DNA of 64,000 nucleotides from Artemia franciscana (taxonomy: Eukaryota; Arthropoda; Branchiopoda; Anostraca; Artemiidae): the NCBI RefSeq assembly GCF_032884065.1, contig NC_088866.1:54506068-54570067 (forward strand). The letters run 5' to 3'. This document shows positions 9,711 through 20,464 of the stretch, piece after piece. Position numbers and translations under genes: made by a program. A model generated the notes under the pieces. That model was not told where the DNA came from. It saw only the letters and a list, made by a program, of their open reading frames with translations, and searched no databases. Each line of letters begins with the position of its first letter. The first letter of the stretch is position 1.

Positions 9711-10464
9711 CCTTTTCGTAATTTATAATTTGTTCTTCGCAAACTACATTTTTCGGGAGATCTTCCGACGGCGATGCTACCCAAGTTTCATTTTTATCAT
9801 TAACTGGTTCTAACATCTGTGATATTTGGACCCTCTGCATTGATTTAGGGGGAATCTTAGTTTTTCTCACTACGAATCCATAATTTTTTTCGTTATGACT
9901 TTCTTTTATTGAGTTTAGGATATTATCTTCTGGTTTTTTTCTGGGAGTTTCTATAATCGCTACTTTTTTCCATAAATATGAAATTTCTTGAATTTGTTTT
10001 TCTCTATACTCTTTCATGTGGCCTATGTTTTCCTTTACCTTGTTTGCTTGTATGTTATTTATTTCTGATTTGGTTTTTGTCGGATGTATAAACTTTGAAT
10101 TTGCTACATCTAATAATATTTTATTGGCTTTTAAAAAGTTAGCGTCTATTATCACTTCGTATGGAAAATTTTTACAAACTATAAATCGGGTATAGAAATT
10201 TCTGTCATCTTTGCGCAAGGTTAGGTACACAGTGCCTTTTACATCCAGGTCGAGTCCCGTCAAACTTGATAAATTGGGACATATATTGCTCATTCGTCGT
10301 TTAATATAATTGGGTAATTTGTTAAATACGGATGTATTTATCACATTTACTGTTGCCCCTGAATCTATAAGGGCTGAGAAATAAATATTTCCTGCATTAA
10401 AATTTTCAAATACTGGTAACATATTATTATTATTTGCACTTAAAAATGGTATAATCACTGGCAA
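9700..10464 (-). CDS. Retropepsin (aspartic protease) region of the LTR element
   Basis: The 254-codon frame has the retropepsin active site ALIDSGAT at residues 32-39 (Asp 34). A flap region follows and, near residue 107, VIIDANFL, which fits the conserved second strand of Ty3 proteases. The C-terminal half is a linker to RT and ends in the next frame at 9710. It lies between gag (ends 10500) and RT. The ATG at 10464 may not be used if the region is translated as a gag-pol fusion. Confidence 0.85.
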   Translation of the reverse strand: MPVIIPFLSANNNNMLPVFENFNAGNIYFSALIDSGATVNVINTSVFNKLPNYIKRRMSNICPNLSSLTGLDLDVKGTVYLTLRKDDRNFYTRFIVCKNFPYEVIIDANFLKANKILLDVANSKFIHPTKTKSEINNIQANKVKENIGHMKEYREKQIQEISYLWKKVAIIETPRKKPEDNILNSIKESHNEKNYGFVVRKTKIPPKSMQRVQISQMLEPVNDKNETWVASPSEDLPKNVVCEEQIINYEKGEG

Positions 10465-10499
10465 GGACCTATATATTATTTTGCCACCAAATTTTGGTC

Positions 10500-11587
10500 C
10501 TATGAATTTTGGGGGCTTGATTCGTTTCGCTGGGGTTCCCAGATTTCGGGTGTAGAGTTTTCATTAGTTCTATTTTGGTTTTCTTGATTATTAATTGAAG
10601 TTGAGTTGTTATATGGGTTCCGTCGGCTGATAAAGTTACCTCTTGTATTTCTATTCCAACCATTGTTAGGTTGGTTTATCCTTCCGCGATACCCTCCGCG
10701 ATACTGATTCGTACTGCGTTGGAAATTTCGGGTTGGATAATTACCTCTTGTTAAAAAGGTGTTCCCTCGATTGCCTCTAGGGGCGTACCCATTATAGTTT
10801 GTCCCCCTGGACAAATGGTTGCTCGATCCCCTAAAATACGGGCGATAATTATTGTTTGTAAAACAATTTCTTGCGATGTGACCTAACCGGTTACAGGTGT
10901 AGCACCTTAGTGGTTTTGGCGATGATTCTCTAGAGAAAAATCGCGGAGAGGGATCTCTTGATTTTATAGCTGTTTTACTTTCTACCGCATTTATTGATAG
11001 TTTTTGATGCTGCAGGACTATGGAATCAATTTCCACGTCTGTCTCTATCTCCTGAACTGCCAGTTCTAAGTCGTCGATTTTTTTTGGAAATTAAGAGACG
11101 ATATAGTTTTGGGTTGAGTCCCTGTTTAAATGCGTTTAGTATTATTTTTTCATACAATTCCCCTTCACCTGGACCGTATCGCGCTTCTGTTGCGATTCTA
11201 ATTTTATTTAAATATTCTCTTACGTTCTGGGTCTGTTCGAATGTTACTAACCCATTTTTTAGTTTGTTCAATGAACTAGTATCAATGAATCTTTTTTGAA
11301 AAGCCTGTTGCAATAATTTTATTGAGTTAATTGTTGAGGTGGTTTCAGTTCCTATGGTATTTTCAATTTGTTTCAAAAATGTCAGAGCCTGTCCTTTTAG
11401 TCTTAAGAGTAGCATGTTTTTTAATGCATTTAAGTCAATTTTTGTCATTTCAACAAATTGTCCGAAATGGATGTTAAAATTGATCTACATCTGTATCCCC
11501 TTCATAATCAGGTAATGACTTTGCAATTTCTACCGAAGTTGCAATAATTTGTTGCGCTTTTAATAATTCATCTTGTTCCTGAGCCAT
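10500..11587 (-). pseudogene. Gag with CCHC zinc knuckle, two frameshifts
   Basis: Gag appears to start at ATG 11587 (MAQEQDELL). That frame stops at 11476-11474 and coding continues in the frame 11448-11026, with capsid-like helices (LLLRLKGQALTFL, FKQGLNPKLY). A second shift in an A8 run near 11075-11085 leads to the frame ending at 10500. That last part has the zinc knuckle CYTCNRLGHIARNC (C-x2-C-x4-H-x4-C, 10904-10863), then a basic Arg/Gly/Asn-rich nucleic-acid-binding tail. An overlapping frame (10663-10469) probably connects to the protease. About 360 aa in total, normal for Ty3-like gag. Confidence 0.85.
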
Positions 11588-11879
11588 ATTTGTTATTTTA
11601 ATTCAGTTTTTTTCTTGAAGTTATGCGGTATATAAAATTTTAGTTTTCATTTAACATTTATTTATATTTAACTACTGAAGATTCTAATTATTTTAAGATG
11701 GGGTACACACAAAAAATACATAAGTAGAAGTAAAATTATACTACACTTAAATAATGTAAAATTAAATGCACTAAAAATCAAAAAATAATTCGTGAATAAA
11801 TCATATTTGATTTAATCATATTTGTCTAGGGTAGCAGGTAGTCATGTTGTTAGACATATACAGTTCCTTCAGTGTCTTT
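11588..11879 (-). other. Untranslated leader of the LTR element
   Basis: About 290 bp between the primer site and the gag ATG. It is AT-rich with no ORF and is presumably 5' UTR with packaging signals. I see no distinct motif. Confidence 0.5.
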
Positions 11880-11897
11880 TTTGACGTCCGCGCCAAA
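11880..11897 (-). promoter_or_regulatory. Primer binding site, putative
   Basis: Directly inside the LTR the minus strand reads TTTGGCGCGGACGTCAAA. TGGCGC at the LTR edge fits pairing with a tRNA 3' end (…GCGCCA). The tRNA is not identified. Confidence 0.6.
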
Positions 11898-12197
11898 TGT
11901 TACGGGGGGGGGGGGTTTCTTATAAAGTTTGTTCCATTTCTTGTAGTTTACTGATTGCTCATAAAGTTTACTTGATTTCTTATATAGTTTAAGTTGTTTG
12001 CGGTATGGGAGCTTTATAGTTAATGGATATAAATTGGGAAGGTTCTATTGACCAGTCTCTATAATCTTGGAGACGAATTCATTATCATGACGTTTAGGTT
12101 TGCCGAGATGGGCAGATTCCCTTGGGAACGAACCAGTAGACAATAGGAACTGTACCTGTACCTTGACTCAAAGACAAACACAATTATTGACAATAAT

Positions 12198-12203
12198 TTT
12201 ATT
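12198..12203 (-). terminator. AATAAA polyadenylation signal in the LTR
   Basis: AATAAA on the minus strand, about 115 bp downstream of the TATA box. This is the expected place for the R-region poly(A) signal. Confidence 0.5.
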
Positions 12204-12312
12204 TTCTTACTTCATACACAACTTCAGGTAAAATGGCTCCAATAATAGTAGTATAAAGTGCATCAAACAGTGACTACCAAAAAACTGAATTACACTCTTA
12301 ACTTTTAGTTCA

Positions 12313-12325
12313 CCTTATATATCCC
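12313..12325 (-). promoter_or_regulatory. TATA box in the LTR
   Basis: The minus strand reads GGGATATATAAGG about 65 bp inside the LTR start. This fits the U3 promoter of a short-U3 LTR. Confidence 0.55.
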
Positions 12326-12386
12326 GAATCAACCCGGATTTCTAAATTAAGCACTGGGTAGACTGACCTCAGAAATGTTGCAACAC

Positions 12387-13060
12387 AACTCTTTTTTTTG
12401 ATTATACAACATATGGCTTAACCTCCTTGCAAAGATTTATTATAACGAGGGTTTTCACCTTCAGTTTGTTGACCAGACCAGAAGTAGAAATCTGGTTTCT
12501 AATTGGCTTTATTCAAAAGTTTGAATCTAATTTTGGTAGTCAAAAAAAGTATCAGTTTTTGCTTGAAGGAAGATTTGTACCAAAGGTAAAAAGTATCATT
12601 TTTTGCCTGTTATAAAACTTGTACTAAAAAAGCACAAATCCTATGAGATAATTAACATGCACTTTAAAATCTTTATGTGTATAAGAGATTCTTATTTTAA
12701 AACTTTCTAAAGTAAATGAATGAGATTTGGTTTTGAGTTCTGAAAGGGGGAGGGGGTTTGCTGGTCCATATGTTACAAAGTCACCAGTTGCAATAAAGCA
12801 TAAACTGTGCTCTTTTATTTTTCACAAACATTTGGATAAACAAGAAGCACTAATGGCAAAAAGTATTTCAGATTGGTTATCATGGTAGTTTGTGGGCAGA
12901 TAAATATCTAGCACAATAAAATTCCAGATCCTGATTGCCAAAAAGTCACTTGCTGAATCAAAAATGGATTAAGGATAAATAGACTTCAGAAAGGTTGCTA
13001 GACTACCACAAGGCTGGCCAAAAGACTGAGATCAGTAAGCTGAGACCAAGAATACTTTAT
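12387..13060. other. Unassigned AT-rich DNA between the LTR and LINE remains
   Basis: No gene or clear repeat is seen. The plus-strand ORF at 12427-12615 looks like chance. Confidence 0.5.
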
Positions 13061-13067
13061 GATTGGT

Positions 13068-14001
13068 TTACAGTTCCAAAAGGCTCAGGCTCAAAGTAGT
13101 TTCAAATTGCTCCTGAATACACATTATGTCATACTTAGATAAAAAGTCCTTTAAAAGCACAGAATGATTTAGCAAATTTTCATTTAAATTCCATGAGACA
13201 AACGTATAAGAGATGGAGGATCCTTGGTTTATTTCTTCATTGAACCTTGAGTAGGCAGGTTTCAGACTCATTTTGATTGGGTTTAGCATTGTTTTTTGCC
13301 TGATTAGCCAGACATCTTACACTGTTGTATGTATGGCCTTTTTTTGCACAAAATGCAATACATATCTTTTGTACACTTATTATCCTTTGTGGAGGTGTGG
13401 TCAGAAGCACTACAGTAACCAAAAATAGGCACTAATACACAGTTGGCCACTATATGACAAACTTCATAACAGGAAAATAAACTTTTTGGGAGAAATTTGA
13501 AATCTTCTGCAGGCAGCTTCTCAAAGCCAACCCAAACTGATACCACAAGAAAATATTCAAGGTCCTCCCTGGTCCCAAAATATAGCTTAAACACTTTGGA
13601 ATGCTCAAAGTTGCTGATTTCTATTGTCCTTGATGCCCTTGGAACGAGGGATTCTACATCAGTACAAGTCATGTTAGGAGAAATTTACTTCAGGATGGCA
13701 ACAAACAGTTTCTCTTTGAGCATAGCAGTAATCTCAGGCTAACTAGCTTTCATTTTCTCAACAGATGATTTAGATTTGATGTACAATTTCCAGTCCTGTT
13801 TCAACTTTCTTAGCTCACTTATTTCCAATGAGTCAAGACAAATTCTGTACACAAACTGTTTACAAGGGTTTGAATAAAACTTAAACCCAAAATGCAATCC
13901 ATCATTTCATCAGCTCTTAGAAAAGGAATATAATGGAAATACCTAACTATATGTTGATGGATCTTTATGTGAAGAGGGATGTTGAAGTGGTTGCTTTTCA
14001 A
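13068..14001 (-). pseudogene. LINE 5' fragment: ORF1 zinc-knuckle end and start of the endonuclease
   Basis: Reading the minus strand, frame 13672-13304 has Cys/His groups (CYEVCHIVANC, GYCSASDHTS, CILCKKRP) typical of CCHC knuckles at the end of a LINE ORF1. The next frame (13289-13068) has FVSWNLNENLL and YDIMCIQEQF, the first two motifs of the AP-type endonuclease of ORF2 (Asn and catalytic Glu). The order ORF1-EN is right for a LINE. The fragment ends near 13068 before the rest of EN and RT. Frame 14001-13819 may be the preceding part of ORF1. Several indels are present, so it is dead. Confidence 0.65.
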
Positions 14002-14032
14002 AAGAGCAGAGCCTATGCATTATGGAAAAACA

Positions 14033-14331
14033 CATGTCAGGGACTAGTATCCCAACAGCTGAAGTAGCTGCTGTCAATTTGGGCTTAGAGACCCTAATTG
14101 AACTAAAGCAGAGCAATTAATGCATAGTAATATTCTCTGACTTTAAATCTGCTCTCAATATCTTAAGAAACCCTAAGTTTGAAACACTGGACATAGAGCT
14201 ACGTCAAACCAAAGTAAACCTAAACAGCCTTGGAAGATTAGGCTTTGTTATTAAATTTCAATATAGCCTATACCTAGTCATCTAGGTATAGAAGGAAATG
14301 AAAAAGCAGACAAGATAGCAAAGTAAGGAGC
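14033..14331 (+). pseudogene. LINE RNase H fragment in the opposite orientation
   Basis: The plus strand, in broken frames, has IPTAEVAAVNLG (Glu of RNase H), IFSDFKSALNIL (Asp motif) and SHLGIEGNEKADKIAK (the last Asp motif). These are the RNase H motifs of LINE ORF2. It starts about 30 bp after the minus-strand LINE fragment, so the two pieces face away from each other with RT missing between them. Confidence 0.65.
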
Positions 14332-14597
14332 AAAAAGCCAAATGGAACCAGTGAAAGCTCTAACTAGGCCTATAATGTATAGCCTATAACTAGATTATGA
14401 GTAAAAACATTACCTAAATTAAAGCCACCAAATTTATCCCCCTTTCAAACCAGGATACAATCAGTCTGGTTTCATTGTGTATGTACAAATACAGCTAATT
14501 TTTTACAGAGCTTTTAGTTAATTAGGTCTGAAGGCACAGTAATTTGGCCTGAAAGCTTACCTATTGCAATTACCTGATTTACTTCTTTACATATTAG
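14332..14597. other. Unassigned spacer
   Basis: AT-rich, with no recognisable gene. It could be LINE 3' sequence following the RNase H fragment. Confidence 0.4.
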
Positions 14598-15218
14598 GTA
14601 AAATTCTAGTTTACTGACTTTTGGCTATCTGGGAAAGGGGTTAGGAAAATGAAACTTTCAGGGATGAGTCTACAGGCTAAAGTATATCCCAGGAAGGTAT
14701 TTTGAAGTACCTACCTCTACTCCCTCTTTCTCCCTTTAGAGGACCCTGAAGTTCACCTACATGACAGGTCTATTCCTATTGAAATTTTAACAAAACAACA
14801 TTTTACCTTAATTTTCAGTTACCAGTTGCTTTTCCTCTGCCTTTAGATCTGAAAATGCAATTCCTGTTATTTGAGTAGAATTTCAAGCCATATCAATGTT
14901 TTTTTTTCAAAATTTAGGAAATGTTTTGGTGTATCTTTAAAACCTTATAAAATGGAATTGAGCTAAGTTATGAAGCTAAAAACAATTTGTTGTGCTTAAA
15001 TTAAGCAGAAGATCTATTTTGCACAGTTTCACTTTTATAACACAAATGTTTTTAAAGGTCAGGACCCTCTAGTGGGAGGAGTGGAGGTTGGTATTTCAAG
15101 ATATCTTCCCGGGACATACTTTAGCCTGTAGACCCATCCCTGAAAATTTCATTTTCCTAACCTAAACCCTTTCCAAGATAGCCTAGCAAGAAGTCAATTA
15201 ACTTGAATTTTACCTTTT
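14598..15218 (+). mobile_element. Foldback hAT-like MITE, copy a
   Basis: Starts GGTAAAATTCTAG and ends …GAATTTTACC. Inverted arms of roughly 150-190 bp match each other (for example GGGATGAGTCTACAGGC against its complement near 15140). No coding capacity. A second, partial copy begins at about 15224 and is split by the LINE insertion. Confidence 0.7.
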
Positions 15219-15773
15219 TTCAAAATTTAGGAAATGTATTTGTATATCTGTTTCTCCTTTATTATTTGCATTATTTCTAATCTTGTGGTACCCTAACCCT
15301 GTGTTTGTTTACTTGTCCAATGGGATTTTTACTAATCGAGGTTTAACCCCTAAAAGATAGCAACAAATACTTGTCTGGCCACGTGTCACTTAAACGGCAA
15401 GATTAATTGCGAGAATAACAACATTGGTCACGTGTAATTATTGCTTTAATGCTATGTGAAGTTCTGACAAGGAAGATGCTGGGAATTTGGGTCTGTTTCT
15501 TTCTAAAAAGAAACATTTCTAGTATTTGTAAAAAGAGACATTTCTAAGTATTTGTTTCTTTCTAAAAAGCCACAGATTACGTAAACAGAGCCGCTCATCT
15601 TCTTCATTTGGATTAACCTGTGCAAAAGAGAGCGATAACGAACACGAAGGGCAGTATTGGTATCGGCTGGATACTTGTCCTTAAACTGCTGGGGATAGGC
15701 AATTTGGGTATCTGCGCATCCCACAGGTCCAATCCAGTAAATAATTTTAAGACGGCAATTAATTTTTAATTTT

Positions 15774-15912
15774 GCACTGCGTTTTCATTCGCGCCGCATT
15801 TTCATACGCACTTACGGCGATTAATTTTTAATTTTGCACTGGGTTTTCATTCACCCTGCGTTTTCATTATCGCTGCATTTTCCTACGCGTTGCATTTTCA
15901 TTCGCGCTGCGA
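15774..15912 (+). repeat. Short GCRTTTTCAT repeat array in the LINE 5' region
   Basis: About seven degenerate units of the type GCGTTTTCATTCGCGCC occur, plus a repeated TTAATTTTTAATTTTGCACT block. This is more GC-rich than the surroundings. It may be the promoter-bearing 5' UTR array of the LINE. Confidence 0.55.
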
Positions 15913-16085
15913 TCTTTTTTACGCTAGCCACAGAATAAGAAATAAAGAAAAAGACCGACAAGAGCGTGAATCCAAAAAGTTACGCGAAAAACATGACTCC
16001 TAAACAAGACCGCAAACGGAAATTATCCAGTCCAAAAAGTCTCTAGATTTCTGCGCAGTGTAGAAACAAGGTCTTGAGCCAGAAT

Positions 16086-16723
16086 CTAAAGCCGTATTAT
16101 GCGATGGATGTGAAAAATGGCTGTGTATAGAATGCATAAACATGTCCATCCCAGAGTAGGAACTCTTTACAAAGATGTCAACCATTGGAGATATGCAGTG
16201 GTAATGTTCGGTTTGCAAGCACTCTGGTACATCAGCAGACTCCCCTTCATTAGCTGAAATCTCGAGCCGTATAACATCCAAGGTCCCAAGTGCCTTGGCT
16301 ATCGCGGACATAGTTAAAGGAGTGGTAGAGGATCTTAAACGTGATATCACCGAAACCATAGATGAAGTCAAAGAGCGTGTCGATGACCTTGAGAAAAACA
16401 TGGCGAAAAAATCTACTATCCTAGAAGTTAAACAGCATGTCGAAGCAGCAATGCTGCAGGAAACATCCAAGATCAAACAGGCCATTGATTCCCACCTCGA
16501 AGACGAAGTCCGCAGACTCTTTAGACAGGAAACAGACAGAGATAGCAGGAAATTTAACCTAGTTGCTTATGGCGTACCCCTGCAGCTAGGAATATACAGT
16601 GACAAGGCGTTCATTGAGAAATGTCTTACAGAGCAATACAAAATTCCTAACGCAAAGATTACTAATGTAAGACGAATTATAAGCCAATCGCCAGCTGTCA
16701 AAAAGGTTGGGGCCAATCAGTAA
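16086..16723 (+). pseudogene. LINE ORF1: PHD-like finger and coiled coil
   Basis: From about 16086 the plus strand encodes a Cys4-His-Cys3-like pattern (LCDGCEKWLCIEC … CSVCKH) interrupted by two stop codons. An uninterrupted 142-codon frame (16295-16723) follows, with long charged heptads (VVEDLKRDITETIDEVKERV), i.e. a coiled coil, then an RRM-like stretch (RKFNLVAYGVP, AKITNVRRI). This architecture is known from ORF1 of several LINE clades, where it makes an RNA-binding trimer. The stops show it is dead. Confidence 0.6.
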
Positions 16724-17024
16724 CCCATCAGACAAGCCGGAGCAAGCTATCAAGAATCAACTGAAAGCAGACCCCCTCCCATTCTTTTCTCTGTTCAAAA
16801 TTTAAACTTAAAAAAACGCATTCTACAAAGATCTTATGAGCTTGGTCAACAATTCAGTTTAGGGCAGATGCATCACGGGAAGACCGGGAGAAAAGAAAAG
16901 TCTTAGCCGCTGAACACAGACGCCAAAGTGAACTAGGAGAGCCGAACTTAGCTATCAACCGCGGACAGATCGTCTCAAAAAACTTTGTGCGCCCGGGTGG
17001 CGGATACTCTCACCAGACCATGGA

Positions 17025-19990
17025 ATGTTAGTTGCTCCATCTGCTAGCCCTGTACATAGTGTAAATAGTGACACAGTGAATACCGATAAACTAACAAGTA
17101 TTGATGAACTTCCTTACTCGTCCAGTCCTAATTCGTTCAAGTCCTTCACAAATGAAAGCGCCAATTCAACCGACGATAGTAGATCCTGCATCACTTTCTT
17201 GTCTATTGAAGATGAGCCAGTCCGAAATATCTACAATTACCAAAAGGAAGTATCTAACTCAAAAAGGAAGCAAGTAAGTCAAGATTTTTCCGCTCTAATC
17301 GCAAACGTTGACCAACTTCCTAACAAAATCAACGAGCTGAAATCTATGAGTTACGCAAATAACTATGATGTTATACTCCTTACTGGGGTCTGTCCTAAGA
17401 ACTCAAGAAATCAGCTCCTAGACTCACATGCTAATCTGCAAGGTTACCACACAATATCCAATTTATCATCTAGTCATTGCCGCCGTAGAACACTTGCATT
17501 AGTCAAATCCTCGTATGTTGCAACCGCCATTGCGCATCCCAGTGCAACCGCTATTGCGCATCCCTTACACTCAAACAATATTCTTCGATATTTCAGTTCC
17601 ACAGAGTAAAAACCATCCCATTGTTAGAATTGGCTGCGTGTACAGAAGCCCATCATCACCTTCACCCGAGCAAACAGATACAAAGCTAGCTGAGCTCATT
17701 TGGAAGATTGCAGACACCCAGAAGGGTGACCTATTAATTGCGGGCGACTTCAACCTGCCGACCATCACCTGGAAAGACCAATTCCCCTATGTCACCTTTG
17801 ATTCTGTGAATCCCATCATAGATATGATCCATGATACTTGCCGCCACCAAATTGTCGATCAACCGAGCCGTTTCATGAGCGGGCAGCTTCCAAGCCTCCT
17901 AGACCAAATATTTCTTTGAAGACCAGAATCCCTTCTTTATGCTAAGTACATGCCCCTAATCAGGAAAATCGACCATATTGCCATTGAAATAAAAACAACA
18001 TTCCTCGAAGTAACTAACAGCTACATCAAAAGGACCTTCATAGACTATGAGAATATTAGAATGGATCTCATCAACATCTCCTGGAATGAAGTCCTAATCG
18101 ACTCTTTAGAACAACAATGACAATGCTTCAAGGAATTACTGCTAAACAAAGCTGAGCAGTACACTTCGAGCAAGCTCATCCCAAAACCACGAAGACTACC
18201 GACAATGACAAAAGATATTACTTAAAAATTTAGCACGCGATTTATACACGAGCTTCGAATCTAAACTTGCAGACGAAGCTAAGACGAATCCAAAAAAATT
18301 TTGGAGATATGTGTTTAGCCAAGACCATAATAGACGAAGCATCAGGAAACTAGTAACTGAAGAAGGTGAAGAAATAACTGATATCAACAAGCTTGCAAAC
18401 TCACTGAATCAGCAATTCGTTTTTGTTTTCACCACTGAACCCGATGGTCCGTTACCCTCTTCACCTGAATACATTGTATAATCACCAATGGAAAGCATCA
18501 GTCTATCGCATACGGATATTCTCAGACGCTTACAGAAATTAGATACTAATAAATCGCCAGGACCAGATAACCTACATCCCAGGCTATTAAAAGAAACTGC
18601 AGCTATCATAGCAGAACCACTTAGGAGAAATTTCCAGACTTCACTTACCACGAGAGAGCTGCCAGCAGGCTGTAAAATAGCCAGTATTACATTTGTTTTA
18701 AAGAAAGGTAATCGTTCCAAGCCTGGAAACTATCGGCCAATTAGCCTGACCTCAGTCGTCGTCAAAATACTTGAGCGCATAGTCAATGATTCAATCCTTA
18801 AGCATTAGACAACCAACAAGATCTTGTCCCCCAAGCAGCATGGCTTCCAGTCAGGGAAATCAATTGAAAACAAACCTCTTGGAATCATACGAAGAAACCA
18901 CAGACCTAATTGACCAAAGAAATCCGGTTGACCTGCTCCTGCTGGACTTTGCTAAGGCCTTTGACAAGGTTCCTCACAGTCGACTGCACTCCAAAATATC
19001 CGCTATCGGTATCAATCAGGCTGTTGTAGACTGGCTGATAAATTTCCTTACAAAGCGCAAGCAGAAAGTTCGCTTATTTGCTACAGATGGCAAACCAATT
19101 AACTCTGACGAGGCTGAAGTAATGAGCGGAGTAAAACAAGGAACTGTACTGGGTCCAGCTTTCTTTCTGATTTCCATCAATGATATATTCAACCATATTG
19201 ATAATGGCATGCACCTGTTCGCTGATGATGCCAAACTTTTTGGTATTGCATGCCCTCAAAAAATCCAGCACGACATAGATGAGACACAAATTTGGACCCA
19301 TGACTGGCTTCTCCAATTTAATGCAGGAAAGTGCTGTGTATTACACCTTGGACCCAATGGCAAACTAAACAATGTATAACCCCACGACCAAAGTAAGAGA
19401 GAAACTAAAGAACAGAGCAGAATAAAGGGGTATAGGTGTCATTATTGATGATAAACTTAAATTTTACAGCCATGTCCAGCATGTTGTTTCCCCTGCAAGC
19501 TCCAGTCTTGGACTACTAAAACGAACCATCAACAGCAGACAGGCATCTATATTTATAAAATTATACAAGGCTCTCGTCAGACCTCATCTCGATTTTGGCA
19601 TATGTCTTGCTGGTCCTTCTTATCAACAAGATGTGAGACTCATCGAAAACATACGGAGACGAGCAACAAAATGCATAAAAAGTCTAGCATCAACCTCATA
19701 TGAGGACCGTCTCAAGTACCTCAAACTACCCACTCTGGTTTACTGACGCTTGCGCAGCGAAATGATGCTTACTTACAAGCTACAGAACAAAAAGTCAGCA
19801 ATCTTGGGCGGCAATCTCAGTACCAGCCAGCAATACACAAGAGGACACTCCAAGAAGCTACCAAAGTCAAGCTCCCGATCTAAAACTCGCCAAACGTTCT
19901 TTTCGAGAAGAGTCATAAATCATTGGAATAAACTGAAAGATTCAACTCTCATCCAGTCCTTCCATCCAGTCCTTCAAAAACCAACTTGAT
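17025..19990 (+). pseudogene. LINE ORF2: AP endonuclease and reverse transcriptase, broken
   Basis: Coding is spread over several frames. Endonuclease: 17300-17920, with LIANVDQLPNKINELKS, YDVILLTGVCPKN (the usual catalytic Glu appears replaced by Gly), IGCVYRSPSS and LLIAGDFNLP. RT: 18488-18808 with KSPGPDNLHPRLLK and NYRPISLTSV, then 18786-19379 with LLLDFAKAFDKVPH, GVKQGTVLGP and the catalytic LFADDAKLF. A C-terminal part (19440-19990) keeps LVRPHLDFG and FSRRVINHWNKL. At least four frame changes and several stops. The plus-strand RT is intact at its FADD box, but ORF2 cannot be translated as one protein. Confidence 0.85.
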
Positions 19991-20104
19991 AAAGAGTGGG
20001 AGAAGAAGCAGTGGAGGTTCGACTGGCAGTCATCAATTCAAGAGCACTACGGGACTGGAAGACCTTAAAGCTCTCAGATGGATTAAGGTAATTAAGGTAA
20101 GGTA

Positions 20105-20464
20105 ATCTTTAAAACCTAATAAATTGGGATTGTGCAAAGTTGTGAAGCTGAAAACAATTTTGGGCCAATGTTCCTATTACCTGAACAATTGTTTGGGGGC
20201 ATGGGACTATTGTTAATAGATGCATTTTGACTTTTGGAACATTTTTTCTCTCTTACAAAACTACCGGAAACTCACCGATATGGAGTTATTCCGGCCCAAA
20301 TATTCTTGTATTTACATATATAGAATTGCGATGACTTCCGTTTTTGTTGATTGGATATTTGAAATTGCGAATCTGTAATAGTTTAGAAACGAATTTGGGC
20401 TATATATTTGCACATTAGGGGGGTGGTGGTAAAGCATAGTATATATTAAATACATAAACTAACC
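20105..20464 (+). repeat. Rest of the interrupted MITE and Harbinger-related DNA
   Basis: 20105-20170 continues the MITE interior interrupted at 15250. Around 20398-20435 is a stretch (CTATATATTTGCACATTAGG) also found near 36560 and 40885 inside the Harbinger copies. No ORF. Confidence 0.5.

Larger units (their letters stand above)
5602..12386 (-). mobile_element. Ty3/Metaviridae-type LTR retrotransposon core (LTR, gag, protease, pol)
   Basis: Reading the minus strand, the order is LTR, primer site, leader, gag, protease, RT, RNase H, integrase. Integrase after RNase H places it in Ty3/gypsy rather than copia. Several one-base shifts, many in homopolymers, and one nonsense codon at 6905-6903 break the ORFs, while the domains themselves remain well conserved. 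The left end is uncertain: pol ends at 5602, but no 3' LTR is seen down to base 1 and further same-strand genes follow. The element therefore either extends beyond the window or has lost its 3' LTR. Confidence 0.9.
11898..12386 (-). repeat. LTR of the Ty3-type element (5' LTR in element orientation)
   Basis: On the element strand it starts TGTTGCAACA (12386) and ends GTAACA (11898), so the imperfect inverted termini are TGTTGC/GTAACA, about 489 bp. It has a TATA box and a poly(A) signal in the right order and abuts the primer site. A G13 run lies just inside the terminus at 11903-11915, and short direct repeats of the type CTTATAAAGTTT follow. The outer boundary is inferred from the TG…CA rule because no second LTR is in the window. 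Confidence 0.7.
15250..20104 (+). mobile_element. Decayed LINE inserted in a MITE-like sequence
   Basis: Sequence typical of the MITE interior stops near 15250 (…GTATATCT) and resumes at 20105 (TTTAAAACCT…), so about 4.85 kb was inserted there. Inside lie an ORF1 with a PHD-like finger and coiled coil, an ORF2 with endonuclease and RT, and a 3' simple tail of TAAGGTAA-type units at about 20088-20104. Many stops and frameshifts show that it is inactive. The short repeated tail and domain order suggest a CR1/Jockey-like lineage, but I cannot place it more exactly. The first 700 bp have no ORF and would be 5' UTR. Confidence 0.75.

Noticed and set aside
10994-11299. 101-aa plus-strand ORF
   Set aside because: Antisense of gag.
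16000-16485. 161-aa minus-strand ORF
   Set aside because: Shadow of the plus-strand LINE ORF1.
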